Positions 16,821 to 25,527 of a DNA stretch of 64,000 bases are shown here, piece by piece. How positions within the stretch are numbered: position 1 is the first letter of the stretch; each line of letters begins with the position of its first letter. The DNA is from Pollutimonas sp036675275 (GTDB taxonomy: Bacteria; Pseudomonadota; Gammaproteobacteria; Burkholderiales; Burkholderiaceae_B). The stretch spans positions 1 through 64,000 of the forward strand of contig JAKFFG010000032.1 in assembly GCA_036675275.1 (NCBI GenBank), in the 5' to 3' direction. The position numbers and the translations under genes were made by a program. The notes beneath the pieces were generated by a model. The model had not been told where the DNA came from, ran no database searches, and was given only the letters and a program-made list of their open reading frames with translations.

Positions 16821-17792
16821 ATGTCACGTCGCTTCGTTAAAACGTTTTTGCTAGCCGGTGCACTTGCTCTTACCGGTACTTCTGTCGCCTCCACCTTGAG
16901 CGAGAGGTCAATATCGTTCATCTCTCCATATCCGCCAGGAGGCGGTACCGATACCCTCACCCGCATGCTGGCCGACGCCATGGCCCAACAAACAGGCTGG
17001 AATATCGTTGTCGAGAACAAGCCAGGCGCTGGCGGAAATCTGGCCCTGGATACTACAGCGCGCGCCAAACCCGACGGTCATACCCTGGTCATGGCGCAGA
17101 CCGACAATCTCGTACTGAACCCATGGCTGTACAGCAAACTGTCCTATGACACCTTCAAAAGCTTTGCTCCCGTCGGCTTGGTAGCCAGCTCGCCGAGCGT
17201 TTACGTAGTAGCTCCCAAATCTCCCTATAACACACTGGCGGATATAGTCGCCGCGGCGAAAGAAAAACCTGGGGTTGTCACGCTAGGCATACCCGGCATT
17301 GGCGGCACCGGCGATCTTCTGGGCAACCTGTTCAGCAAAGAGGCTGACATCAAGTTGAGCCACATACCGTATCGCGGTTGGTCGCAAGCCTTCCCAGACT
17401 TGAGCAGTGGTCGGATCGAGATTTATACCGGTTCTGTCGCCTCGCTGCTTCCTCAAATTCTTGCCAAAACGGTTAAACCTATCGCTGTCATCGGAGAAGC
17501 CCGTTCACCTAGCCTGCCCAATGTCCCGACTTTCGCAGAGGAAGGCTATCCAGAGGTGAAGCAGGCGATATGGTGGGGCCTGGCTGCTCCCGCGGGCACC
17601 TCTTCGGAAATTGTAAATGAACTCAACGAGGCGATGCAGAAAGCGGTAACCAGCGATGAAATGACGCAAAAACTGCAAAAGGCTGGATACGATCCTATTG
17701 GAAGCAGTGCCAACGATATGGCAAGTCGTCATAAAGCCGACCATGACACGTTTGGCGCCTTGGTAAAGGATTCTGGCATTGAGCCGCAATAG
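16821..17792 (+). CDS. Bug/TctC family tripartite tricarboxylate receptor
   Basis: A 323-residue periplasmic solute-binding protein. A signal peptide (ending about TSVAS) is followed by the Bug hallmark ISPYPPGGGTDTLTRMLADAM and NKPGAGGNLALD. Such receptors are greatly expanded in Bordetella and relatives and bind carboxylated compounds. No TctA/TctB membrane genes are nearby, as is usual for orphan Bug proteins. The start at 16821 has AAGGAG ten bases upstream. It shares the operon with the dehydrogenase and RraA-like aldolase, suggesting that its ligand feeds them. Confidence 0.88.
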   Translation: MSRRFVKTFLLAGALALTGTSVASTLSERSISFISPYPPGGGTDTLTRMLADAMAQQTGWNIVVENKPGAGGNLALDTTARAKPDGHTLVMAQTDNLVLNPWLYSKLSYDTFKSFAPVGLVASSPSVYVVAPKSPYNTLADIVAAAKEKPGVVTLGIPGIGGTGDLLGNLFSKEADIKLSHIPYRGWSQAFPDLSSGRIEIYTGSVASLLPQILAKTVKPIAVIGEARSPSLPNVPTFAEEGYPEVKQAIWWGLAAPAGTSSEIVNELNEAMQKAVTSDEMTQKLQKAGYDPIGSSANDMASRHKADHDTFGALVKDSGIEPQ

Positions 17793-17823
17793 CCCTTTCA
17801 CAATTTTCAGAGAGCAAACGAAC

Positions 17824-18495
17824 ATGATTGGTTTTCAGATTCATCAACGCGATCGAGCCGTCGACATGGCCACGGTAGAGAAATTCAAGAAGCTGCCTGT
17901 CGCCAACGTCAGTGACATGATGTCTCGAATGTATGCGGGAGGTGCGCACCTGCGCCCCATGCACGACGGCACTTCCATGGCTGGCGCTGCAGTTACAGTA
18001 CGGTGTCGCCCGGGTGATAACCTTCTGGTGCACAAGGCGCTCGACGTAGCCGGCGCCGGCGACGTGGTCGTTGTAGATGCCGGCGGCGACCTCACTAATG
18101 CCATCATTGGCGAAATCATGGTGGCATATGCAAAGAAGCGTGGGTTGGCCGGTATCGTCATTCATGGAGCCATTCGCGATTCAGCCGAGATCGGACAGGG
18201 CAGTTTCCCCGTTTTCGCTGCAGGCGTCACGCATCGCGGGCCATACAAAGACGGTCCAGGCGAAATCAATTCAACAATTTGCCTTGGCGGAATGACAATC
18301 GAGCCCGGTGACTTGGTTATTGGCGATGCAGATGGTCTGCTATGTGTGCCGTTCGACATCACACGAAAGGTTTATGAGCAAACTGTCGAGAAACACGCTA
18401 TCGAAGAAAAGATGTTGGCTGATATTGATGCAGGCACATATGACGCAAGCTGGGTAGATGCGCGCTTAAAAACGCTTGGCTGCTTGTTGCAGTAG
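17824..18495 (+). CDS. RraA-like protein / 4-hydroxy-4-methyl-2-oxoglutarate aldolase family
   Basis: A 223-residue protein of the RraA fold. The metal and substrate signature is present as GEIMVAYAKKRGLAGIVIHG followed by AIRDS (the G-x20-R-D pattern). Divalent-metal HMG/CHA aldolases of this family cleave 4-hydroxy-4-methyl- or 4-carboxy-4-hydroxy-2-oxo acids to pyruvate or oxaloacetate. With catabolic neighbours an enzyme role is far likelier than RNase E inhibition. ATG at 17824 is chosen for the N-terminus; the frame is open 45 bases further up and overlaps the Bug gene. Confidence 0.82.
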   Translation: MIGFQIHQRDRAVDMATVEKFKKLPVANVSDMMSRMYAGGAHLRPMHDGTSMAGAAVTVRCRPGDNLLVHKALDVAGAGDVVVVDAGGDLTNAIIGEIMVAYAKKRGLAGIVIHGAIRDSAEIGQGSFPVFAAGVTHRGPYKDGPGEINSTICLGGMTIEPGDLVIGDADGLLCVPFDITRKVYEQTVEKHAIEEKMLADIDAGTYDASWVDARLKTLGCLLQ

Positions 18496-18567
18496 ACCGC
18501 TAAGTCCAGGCGTGTGCCGGAGAGAGATATGGGTTCGCAAAATAGTACAGCCGCCCCCTGCGTGGGT

Positions 18568-18639
18568 ACCTTGGAGCGAGTCATTCTCAAGTACGGTGCA
18601 CCCGAGACAATGCACACCGATCAGGGCAGTCAGTTCAAC
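18568..18639 (+). pseudogene. IS3-family transposase (OrfB) remnant
   Basis: About 24 codons read TLERVILKYGAPETMHTDQG and end SQFN, the integrase-core strand around the second catalytic Asp (TDQGSQF) of IS3-type OrfB proteins. Both sides are lost: upstream is unrelated sequence and downstream begins the tail of a minus-strand dehydrogenase. No terminal repeats are recognisable. It marks an old insertion followed by deletion. Confidence 0.75.
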
Positions 18640-19447
18640 TGTGTGAGCAGGGGTTCGCGGGCAAAATGCCGTTCCGCATTTTCCAGAAATCGCACCACGG
18701 ATGCATGAATTGCCTGCGGCGAGATACCCCCGATGTGTGGAGTCAGTATGGCATTATCAAATTCGAGAAGCGAAGTGAGCGGCGTAGGTTCATTTTCATA
18801 AACGTCGAGGGCAACGGCCCAAATTCTTTCATCGCGCAGTGCATCAGCAACTGCCTGCGTATCGACCAGCGTGCCTCGCGCGACATTGACAACAACGCCT
18901 TGCGGGCCAAGCGCCTCGAGGACTGTCCTGTTTACCGGGTGGTAAGTTGCCTTGCCACCCAGCGCCGCAATGATAAGAAAATCACACCACGCAGCAAGAC
19001 TGGTGATGTCGTCGAACCATTGAAAGCCCGTCTCGTCGCGGCGTGTGCGGCTGTGATAGCCGATCTCCATGTCGAAGCCTTGCGCCCGCTTGGTAATAGC
19101 CTTGCCGATATTACCCAGACCAAATATCCCCATCCTGCGTCCTGACACATGCGGGGGACGGGGAATATCATCGCGCCATAAACCATGGCGCACCCCATTA
19201 TTCAGGAACGGCAACCGGCGGATGGCTGCAAGCAGAATCGCCATGGCGTGATCAGCCACCGCATTATCATTGGTGCCGGCCGCGTTGCAAACCGGGATTC
19301 CGCGGGCACTTGCCGCTTTCATATCCACATTTTCAAAACCCACGCCAACCGTGCATATCAATTCCAGTTTTTTTTCCAATGACCCGGAGCAATGATTCGA
19401 CTGTTTTGAATGCCGACTCAGGGCCTGCCGGCATTACTACTAATGTC
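18630..19447 (-). pseudogene. D-2-hydroxyacid dehydrogenase, 5'-truncated and frameshifted
   Basis: The main frame (18630-19379) has the NAD motif GIFGLGNIGKAI and the catalytic Arg (NVARGTLVD), Glu (YENEPTPL) and His (LTPHIGGIS) of the family. It lacks the first 60 or so residues and has only a TTG with no ribosome site at its beginning. A likely continuation of the N-terminal domain (PESAFKTVESLLRVIGKK) lies in another frame, shifted at a run of eight A on the minus strand (19368-19375). The 5' end is then lost at about 19447, where an Lrp fragment of opposite orientation begins. The last residues run into the IS3 scrap. Probably inactive. Confidence 0.7.
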
Positions 19448-19689
19448 CCCTGGCAAATTTCGAGCAGCGCATCGTGGCCAATGATGAAGTCATGGAATGT
19501 TATTTGATGACGGGCGATTCCCATTACCTGATCCGCGTCGCCGTTTCAGACATTGCCGCACTCGAGCGCTTCATCCTGGATCAGCTCACATCCATTCCCG
19601 GCATCGACAAAATCCGCTCCAGTTTCGCGCTCAAGCAAGTGTCTTATAAAACGGCTTTACCCCTGATGGATTTGCGGCGACCGGTTTAG
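19447..19689 (+). pseudogene. Lrp/AsnC family regulator, C-terminal (RAM domain) fragment
   Basis: About 80 codons encode the Lrp effector domain, with the hallmark DEVMECYLMTGDSHYLIRV and then LERFILDQLTSIPGIDKIRS. The helix-turn-helix half is missing: a stop occurs in frame at 19441 and the DNA changes to dehydrogenase sequence on the other strand. A GTG at 19474 could start only the fragment. Lrp-type genes are often divergent from the gene they control, so this pair probably lost its shared promoter and both 5' ends in one deletion. Confidence 0.75.
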
Positions 19690-19996
19690 GCCACGTGGCT
19701 CAAGCCTGCTGATACAGGCATTACACGTGAGAAGCGCGTTTGGATGCATGATTTGTAAAAAGTTTCAGCTGATGCATGTCGGGCCCTCCGGCTTTCAGTG
19801 TCCGAAATCGCGCCAAACCCTGTGGGGCTGCAGTCATATCACGAATAAGGCAGGACACCATCTTTGGCTCGACAGGCTAGAGTTAACCCAAAAAGCCACC
19901 AGAAATGTGTGGCGACTGATATAGTTGACAGCGCTGCTCTCCGCAAGAGTCGCCTGCGTATTGCGGCGATCTTTAACGATATCCAAGGTGGCCACT
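19690..19996. other. Intergenic stretch without recognisable gene
   Basis: These 307 bases between the Lrp fragment and the metallo-hydrolase contain only a short open frame (19727-19924) with no family character and no good ribosome site. They likely include the hydrolase promoter and more decayed DNA. CCACGTGG at about 19692 is a small palindrome of unknown meaning. Confidence 0.5.
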
Positions 19997-21013
19997 ATGC
20001 AAACTTTTGTGCTCGCAGCGGCGTCGCCATCGGCGCGTCGCATGTTGTCTATCGCAATCCTCACCGCATCGGCCGCTTGCGCGGCTTTACTGCCCGACGC
20101 CGGCTTCGCGCAGGCTCCCGCCAAATCGATGAAACAGGTTCCCGGCTACTACCACATGTCGCTGGGCGACTTTCAGGTGACAGCGCTGTATGACGGGGCG
20201 GTTTCGGTGCCAACCACGCTACTGGCGGGGATCAGCGACAGCGAAACCCAAGCCGCGTTGGCAGACATGTTCGTTCCGGTGACGAAAGATGGTGTGCAGA
20301 CTGCGGTCAACGGCTTCCTGGTCAATACGGGCAAGGACCTGATCCTTGTCGATGCGGGCGCAGCAACGTGTTTCGGGCCGACACTGGGCGGGCTTGCCGA
20401 CAACCTGCAGTCGGCAGGATATGAAACGACGCAGGTCAGCAAAGTTTTCCTGACTCATCTGCATGGCGATCATTCTTGCGGAATCACGGCCGATGGCAAA
20501 ATGGTATTCCCCAATGCAACCGTGTATGTAACCAAGGACGAAGCCGGCTATTGGCTGAACAAGGAAACTGCCTCCCAAGCGCCAAAAGAAGCGCAGCCTT
20601 TTTTCCAGGCGGCCCAAGAGGCCGTGGCACCGTATGAAGCTGCCGGAAAGCTGAAGCAGTTTATGCCGGGCGATACCCTGGCCGACGGCGTGACATCGGT
20701 TCCATTGGCTGGCCATACGCCCGGTCATGAAGGATATATGTTTTCGTCCGGGGGCCAGGAATTATTGGTATGGGGCGACATCGTCCATAGCCACGCGGTG
20801 CAATTTGCGAATCCCGGCGTGTCCATCGATTTCGACAGCGACCAGAAACAGGCCATCGCCACACGTGAAAAAGTCCTTGCCCGTGCGGCGAAGGAAAAGT
20901 TCTGGATCGGGGGTGCGCATCTGCCCTTCCCCGGCATCGGACATGTCGGAGAGCAAAATAACGGCTATCGCTGGATTGCGGCTGAATACTCGCCGTTGCC
21001 GAGCGGCAATTAA
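19997..21013 (+). CDS. Exported MBL-fold metallo-hydrolase
   Basis: A 338-residue protein with an N-terminal signal peptide ending in PDAGFAQA and a metallo-beta-lactamase domain. The zinc motif is THLHGDHSCG, with further ligands in GHTPGHEGY, WGDIVH and GGAHLPFPG. It should be a periplasmic hydrolase, in the same general group as AHL lactonase- and MPH-like enzymes; the substrate cannot be told. ATG 19997 is preceded by AAGGTGG; the open frame begins 72 bases earlier but lacks a ribosome site. It is monocistronic and converges with the ohr-like gene. Confidence 0.85.
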   Translation: MQTFVLAAASPSARRMLSIAILTASAACAALLPDAGFAQAPAKSMKQVPGYYHMSLGDFQVTALYDGAVSVPTTLLAGISDSETQAALADMFVPVTKDGVQTAVNGFLVNTGKDLILVDAGAATCFGPTLGGLADNLQSAGYETTQVSKVFLTHLHGDHSCGITADGKMVFPNATVYVTKDEAGYWLNKETASQAPKEAQPFFQAAQEAVAPYEAAGKLKQFMPGDTLADGVTSVPLAGHTPGHEGYMFSSGGQELLVWGDIVHSHAVQFANPGVSIDFDSDQKQAIATREKVLARAAKEKFWIGGAHLPFPGIGHVGEQNNGYRWIAAEYSPLPSGN

Positions 21014-21096
21014 GCCGAGCGCAGCCATTTAGTCCGTCGCCTGAGCCAACTTGATTGTTGAATTCAGCCATTGTGTTACTCAATAAAGAAGGAGGA

Positions 21097-21624
21097 TCAA
21101 GTTTCGGTATACCGCTTGCCAGTCTCGTTCGTTGACACGAGCGCCACAATATTCGTGATGCCTTGCCGTGCCATCTTGGTATATGGGCAAAAGCGCTCGG
21201 TATTACGGACCAGTTCTTCGGCGATGGCTCGTTCTACGCCCGGTAAACGAATCCGTGTGTAGGCAGCCAGGACAAACAAGCCATCCATGGGGTCACGGCT
21301 AAAGTCGACCTTGACCTCCACAGAACTACCAGGGATCGGGATTCCATCGCGCCCCGCGAGCAAGCTTAGAGCGCCGTGAAAACAGGCGGCATACCCGGCC
21401 GCAAAAAGTTGCTCCGGATTGGTGCCTCCGCCAGGTCCGCCCAGCGCCTCGGGCAGGCGTAGGTGGACGTCCAAATTGCCGTCATCAGAACGCGCAATAC
21501 CCGACGCCCGCCCATGGCTGGCATCGCCTCCTGTCACGGTAACGGTGGTCGAGTAAAGCGTTCGGGTATCACGTCCACGATATTTGTCCAGCAGGGATAA
21601 GGGCGGTGCTTTTAATGTCGCCAT
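21097..21624 (-). CDS. Organic hydroperoxide resistance protein (Ohr/OsmC family)
   Basis: A 175-residue thiol peroxidase. The two reactive cysteines are Cys81 (GYAACFHGAL) and Cys146 (ERFCPYTK), spaced as in Ohr, and the catalytic Arg region lies near residue 40. Ohr detoxifies organic hydroperoxides with lipoyl-dependent recycling. The N-terminus is about 25 residues longer than common Ohr proteins, even with the start at 21624. It lies 20 bp after the NmrA-like gene and near an AhpD-like gene, suggesting a stress-related cluster. Confidence 0.88.
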   Translation of the reverse strand: MATLKAPPLSLLDKYRGRDTRTLYSTTVTVTGGDASHGRASGIARSDDGNLDVHLRLPEALGGPGGGTNPEQLFAAGYAACFHGALSLLAGRDGIPIPGSSVEVKVDFSRDPMDGLFVLAAYTRIRLPGVERAIAEELVRNTERFCPYTKMARQGITNIVALVSTNETGKRYTET

Positions 21625-21643
21625 AATGTGCTGATCTTGTCTA

Positions 21644-22399
21644 TTACCTCGATGCATGCGGCTGGGCGAACCAGGCATCAAAGTTCACGGAGCCAAGTCG
21701 AGCATTGACGCCTGGCATAAGCGTGTCGCTTTTTAGCTCTGCGCCGAAATAAGGAGCGTGCGCATCCTCTACCACGCTACGCGAATCGGCCGTCACCTTC
21801 AGATAACGCCGAACCAGGTCGGACAACCTTACACGCTCTGGACCGGCAATCTCGACGATGCCATTGCAAGGCTTGCCAACCGCGTAGTCGGTTACTGCCG
21901 CAGCGACATCGTCAGAGGAAATCGGCTGAAAAAAGGCTGGAGATATCCGAACGGCCTCGCCCGAGCTGCCCGCCTGCGCAATACCGCCCAAAAACTCAAA
22001 GAATTGCGTTGAATGCACGATGGTATAAGGTACGCCCGAGTCGCGTATGAGTTTCTCTTGTGCAATCTTTCCGCGGAAATAACCGCTTTGTGCCAGGCGG
22101 TCGGTTCCCACAACAGACAGGGCGACATGATGTTGCACTCCGGCCGCAATTTCGGCGGCAAAGAGGTTGCGGCCGGAGGCTTCGAAAAACTCGAGGACCT
22201 CTTTATCGGCGAACGATGGGGAGTTGGCAAGATCGACGACGACAGAGGCGCCTGCCATGGCTTCCATCAGACCTTCACCGGTGATGGTGTTGATACCTGT
22301 TGCGGGGGCGGCTGCAATGACTTGATGTCCTTGCGCTTTTAATCTGTTGACGACTTTGCTACCGATGAGGCCAGTGCCTCCAATGACAACGATTTTCAT
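21644..22399 (-). CDS. NAD(P)-binding SDR/NmrA-like protein
   Basis: A 251-residue atypical short-chain dehydrogenase with the nucleotide loop VVIGGTGLIGSKVVNRL at its N-terminus and NmrA/HSCARG-like features such as YTIVHSTQFFEF. Such proteins act as NAD(P)-binding redox sensors or reductases. ATG 22399 has AGGAG eleven bases upstream; the longer frame to 22447 is unlikely. It is immediately upstream of the ohr-like gene in the same transcript. Confidence 0.82.
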   Translation of the reverse strand: MKIVVIGGTGLIGSKVVNRLKAQGHQVIAAAPATGINTITGEGLMEAMAGASVVVDLANSPSFADKEVLEFFEASGRNLFAAEIAAGVQHHVALSVVGTDRLAQSGYFRGKIAQEKLIRDSGVPYTIVHSTQFFEFLGGIAQAGSSGEAVRISPAFFQPISSDDVAAAVTDYAVGKPCNGIVEIAGPERVRLSDLVRRYLKVTADSRSVVEDAHAPYFGAELKSDTLMPGVNARLGSVNFDAWFAQPHASR

Positions 22400-22511
22400 A
22401 ACGTTCTCCTGATAATGGGTATGTATGAAAATTGTAGGATTGAGCACTAACTTGCGGTAGGGCCGAAGGCGGGCCCATGGTGTTGCATCAAACGCATCAA
22501 TGAAGCAGTCG

Positions 22512-23534
22512 TCAGGCCGCAGCTACGTTCACCAGTGTGGTCAGGCATTGCAGGTCGAGCGATCGAATTTGTTCGGTGATGTGGTCAACGAATACGCGAA
22601 TTCTGGCGGGAAGCTGCTTGCGGCTTAGATAGCACAGGTAATGGCCGCCATCGTCGGGCGCATGCTGTGCAAGGCAAGCGACCAGTTTCTGGTCGCTGAG
22701 CAGATCGCACACTAGGTAAGCAGGAAGCTGCGCGATGCCCTGGTCGTGCAGTACAGCCCGTAAGATCAGATCCAAATCATTGAACGTATGTTGGGCGGAC
22801 GGCAAATATCTCTGAGCATAGCCATCGACCTTGAACTCCCATTCTCTGGCACGCCCCGCGGCCGTACGAAAGTTGATGCAGCGATGCTGAACCAGATCAT
22901 CGATCCGGCGCGGCAGGCCGTTGGCAGCTGCATACCCTGGCGATGCGCATACGACCATTTGCATTGGAATCAACTGGCGGGCCACGATATCGCAGTCTTC
23001 CATCCGGCCGTCGCGAAAAGACACATCGATACGGTCTGCCGTAAAATCGGCCGGACGGTCGTCCAGCACCAGTTCCAGCGTGATGTCGGGGTACCGCGTA
23101 TGAAAGCTTTGTAGCAGCGGAGCAATCACCTTACGTCCGAAACCGAGCGTCGAGTGGATGCGCAGATGACCCCGTGGCGGGCCGTTCCGCAGTTCGCGCA
23201 TGTCTTCCAGCGCCTGCACGATACGCATCACTCCTGGCTGGCAGTTTTCGTAGAACAATTCGCCTTCGCGGGTGAGCGACGTGCTACGCGTCGTGCGGTG
23301 AAACAGGCGGGCATCGAGCTGCGCCTCAAGTTTTTGCACGCTGCGGCTCACTGCCGAACGACCTATTCCCAGGCGATCACTTGCCCGCGAGAAGCTGCCC
23401 TCGTCGGCCACAGTCAGAAATGCCACAACGCCCGCGTAACTGGTGACGAAACTATTGGCGAGCGAGTCCGCCGTGCCCGCAGGCGGACGGCGCGGCTGTT
23501 CGTTTTGTATGGGGAGGCAAGTGTAAGTATTCAT
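22512..23534 (-). CDS. LysR family transcriptional regulator
   Basis: A 340-residue regulator with the HTH at about 36-95 (DEGSFSRASDRLGIGRSAVS, RSVQKLEAQLDARLFHRTTR) and the LysR substrate domain after it. The first 30 residues form an unusual N-terminal extension and a later start cannot be excluded. It lies on the same strand as the NmrA-like and ohr-like genes (112 bp gap) and the AhpD-like gene, so it probably regulates this cluster. Its motif style is that of the broad PA2877/PecT-like group of LysR proteins; effector unknown. Confidence 0.85.
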   Translation of the reverse strand: MNTYTCLPIQNEQPRRPPAGTADSLANSFVTSYAGVVAFLTVADEGSFSRASDRLGIGRSAVSRSVQKLEAQLDARLFHRTTRSTSLTREGELFYENCQPGVMRIVQALEDMRELRNGPPRGHLRIHSTLGFGRKVIAPLLQSFHTRYPDITLELVLDDRPADFTADRIDVSFRDGRMEDCDIVARQLIPMQMVVCASPGYAAANGLPRRIDDLVQHRCINFRTAAGRAREWEFKVDGYAQRYLPSAQHTFNDLDLILRAVLHDQGIAQLPAYLVCDLLSDQKLVACLAQHAPDDGGHYLCYLSRKQLPARIRVFVDHITEQIRSLDLQCLTTLVNVAAA

Positions 23535-23616
23535 ACTCGACTAGACGTATGGATAGTGCGCTGTGTGACACTGCCTGCCCGTTTTTTTTAATTTTTACAT
23601 TTACACCGGGAACGGC

Positions 23617-23770
23617 CTAGTGTTCCGGGATGAAGAACGGTACGTTCTGATCCTTCAGCAGTACCACCAAAAATTTTGCTGGATGGGTCTGACTCGCGTT
23701 GCGCCCGACAGTATGCAAGTCGTCCGGCGCTTCGTAGTAGCTTTGGGGGATGACTGACAGCAAGTCGCTG
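23617..23770 (-). pseudogene. Cupin-domain protein, C-terminal remnant
   Basis: Read on the minus strand, the last 45 or so codons before the TAG at 23619-23617 give YYEAPDDLHTVGRNASQTHP followed by AKFLVVLLKD, a pattern typical of the C-terminal strand of small cupin proteins. No start codon or N-terminal half exists; the frame runs back directly into the end of the AhpD-like gene. Cupin genes commonly accompany such AhpD/SDR/LysR clusters, so most of the gene appears deleted. Confidence 0.65.
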
Positions 23771-23771
23771 T

Positions 23772-24251
23772 TCAGGCAAGGTTGGCTTTGTCCAGACCAA
23801 AAGCCTTATCGGCGGAGCCCGGTACAGTCTTGAACGCAACATTCGCGCGATTCCATGCATTGATAGCCATCACGTCAAACGTCAGGTCGGACAACTCCTT
23901 TTCACTCAATTGAGTCCGCACCCGCTCGTAGATTTCGTCTGATACGCCATGTTCCGGCAGTCTCGTCAGGATTTCGGCCCAAGCGAGCGCAGCGCGTTCG
24001 CGGGGTGCAAAAAGTGTGGATTCGCGCCATGTTGCCAAATGATGAATGCGCAGTTCCCGTTCTCCGTGGATGCGTGCTTCTTTCACGTGCATATCCAGGC
24101 AGAACCCGCAACCATTGAGCTGAGAGGCGCGAACTGAAACCAGATCTCGGATCGACTCTTCTATTGTGGTGCTCTTCAGGGCGGTGCTGAACTCCATGAA
24201 CTTCTTGAACAGTTCAGGAGATTGCTGAATGTAGTTGATGCGCTGTGTCAT
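23772..24251 (-). CDS. Carboxymuconolactone decarboxylase / AhpD-like protein
   Basis: A 159-residue all-helical protein with the peroxidatic motif Cys48-Gly-Phe-Cys51 and His55 in NGCGFCLDMHVKEA, as in AhpD. Such proteins reduce peroxides or act as redox partners. The start at 24251 (MTQRINYIQQ) is the family-typical N-terminus; six more codons are open upstream. It is followed by the cupin remnant and further by the LysR, NmrA-like and Ohr-like genes, all on one strand. Bases 24252-24494 upstream hold no gene. Confidence 0.88.
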   Translation of the reverse strand: MTQRINYIQQSPELFKKFMEFSTALKSTTIEESIRDLVSVRASQLNGCGFCLDMHVKEARIHGERELRIHHLATWRESTLFAPRERAALAWAEILTRLPEHGVSDEIYERVRTQLSEKELSDLTFDVMAINAWNRANVAFKTVPGSADKAFGLDKANLA

Positions 24252-24494
24252 GGTTGCTCCAAACGACAATGATGATAAAAGCAGCGCCCTGATTCAAGGC
24301 ACTGATCGCGGCAGAAGGCCGCATGTCATCATCGTAGGCAGCAATGGTTTATGGCGGTAGGCATGCAAGCGGGCTCACTGTGTTGTCTCATGCGCACCAA
24401 ACAGGACCGGCGATATGGGCTGAGCTCCCAGAATCTCAGCAACGACTCGGCGGCGCATATGTCAAGTCGCGCGCTCCGCTACTAGACTAAAGGA

Positions 24495-25436
24495 TCACGT
24501 CAGCCGGTCGTGGTGATCAGTATCATTCAGATGTTTCCATTCATGCTCCAACTGTTCTATCAGCGCTTTGCCAAACTGTGATTGACTACGTTCCTTAAGG
24601 GTGATTAATCCAAGAACACGGCTTATCCTGGGTTTAATCAAAGGGCGAATGGAGAGACCAATATTCAGCGCTTCAACCAATGCACCCTCGGGAACGATCG
24701 CAATGCCGACTCCGCTGGCGACGAACTGCAACATGGTTGTGAATTGCGTGACGGTAATGTTGTGTGAAAGGTTTAACCCCGCAGTAATGGCAGTCGCATC
24801 GATCAGTCGCCGCGTGCGGGAGTCGGACGGCAGCGAAACCAGTTGCTCGCCCTGCAAGACGTCCCAGGAAAGCTGCTGGCGTTTTTCCAGTCTATGCCCC
24901 TTAGGCAGGACTACATGGAAATACTGTTTGCTGAGCGCCTTCTGGGCAAAAATTGGTGCAATATCGTCCAGATACGTTAGGCCGATGTCTGCGACACCAG
25001 ATCTTACGTTCTCAATCACATTTCCGTGGACGCCCTCATAGATATGGAGGTGGACGCCCGGACGCTCCTGCTTATAGCGCGCCACAATTGCGGGCAGCAC
25101 GGTACAGGCGACTGACATCACTGACGAAATGACAACTTGGCCGCGTTGCTGGTCGGCACGGTCCTGGATCGCTGTGAGGTAGATCTGCATGTCGTTGAGC
25201 ACACGCTCTGCCAATGCGACAAACTCCTTGCCCGCGTCGGTGATTTCCACCCTGCGGGTGGTGCGATTGAATAGCGTCTGCCCGAGCAGGCGCTCGACAC
25301 GCTGCACGGTACGTGTGAGTACCGGCTGCGACATGTTCAACGTAATTGCGGCCGCGTTGAAGCTTCCGTAATCGGCGACTGCCTTCACCGTGAGTAGCTC
25401 TTTGGCGCTGAGGTCAAGCTGATCAGGAAGAATCAT
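24495..25436 (-). CDS. LysR family transcriptional regulator
   Basis: A 313-residue LysR protein. The HTH is DYGSFNAAAITLNMSQPVLT followed by RTVQRVERLLGQTLFNRTTR (about 22-61), then a canonical effector domain. It is divergent from the UGSC operon, with 154 bp between the starts, the classical layout for control of that operon. It likely responds to the operon's substrate. The spacing and full length argue that it is functional. Confidence 0.88.
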   Translation of the reverse strand: MILPDQLDLSAKELLTVKAVADYGSFNAAAITLNMSQPVLTRTVQRVERLLGQTLFNRTTRRVEITDAGKEFVALAERVLNDMQIYLTAIQDRADQQRGQVVISSVMSVACTVLPAIVARYKQERPGVHLHIYEGVHGNVIENVRSGVADIGLTYLDDIAPIFAQKALSKQYFHVVLPKGHRLEKRQQLSWDVLQGEQLVSLPSDSRTRRLIDATAITAGLNLSHNITVTQFTTMLQFVASGVGIAIVPEGALVEALNIGLSIRPLIKPRISRVLGLITLKERSQSQFGKALIEQLEHEWKHLNDTDHHDRLT

Positions 25437-25527
25437 TACGAAGCCAAGGAAATGATGAACAGGGGAATTAGCCCCAGACGAAAGGGCTCATTTATGTCTT
25501 TCTGACAATTATATTAGTCAATAGATT

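Noticed and set aside
17824..18495. RNase E inhibitor RraA as the function
   Set aside because: The metal/substrate signature of aldolases is intact and the neighbours are a dehydrogenase and a solute receptor, so an enzyme fits better.
19727..19924. 65-codon plus-strand open frame between the lrp fragment and the metallo-hydrolase
   Set aside because: No recognisable family, weak start, and surrounding DNA is decayed.
23588..23860. 90-codon minus-strand open frame over the cupin remnant
   Set aside because: The cupin-like peptide is in a different frame; this one is basic, low in character and overlaps the AhpD-like gene.
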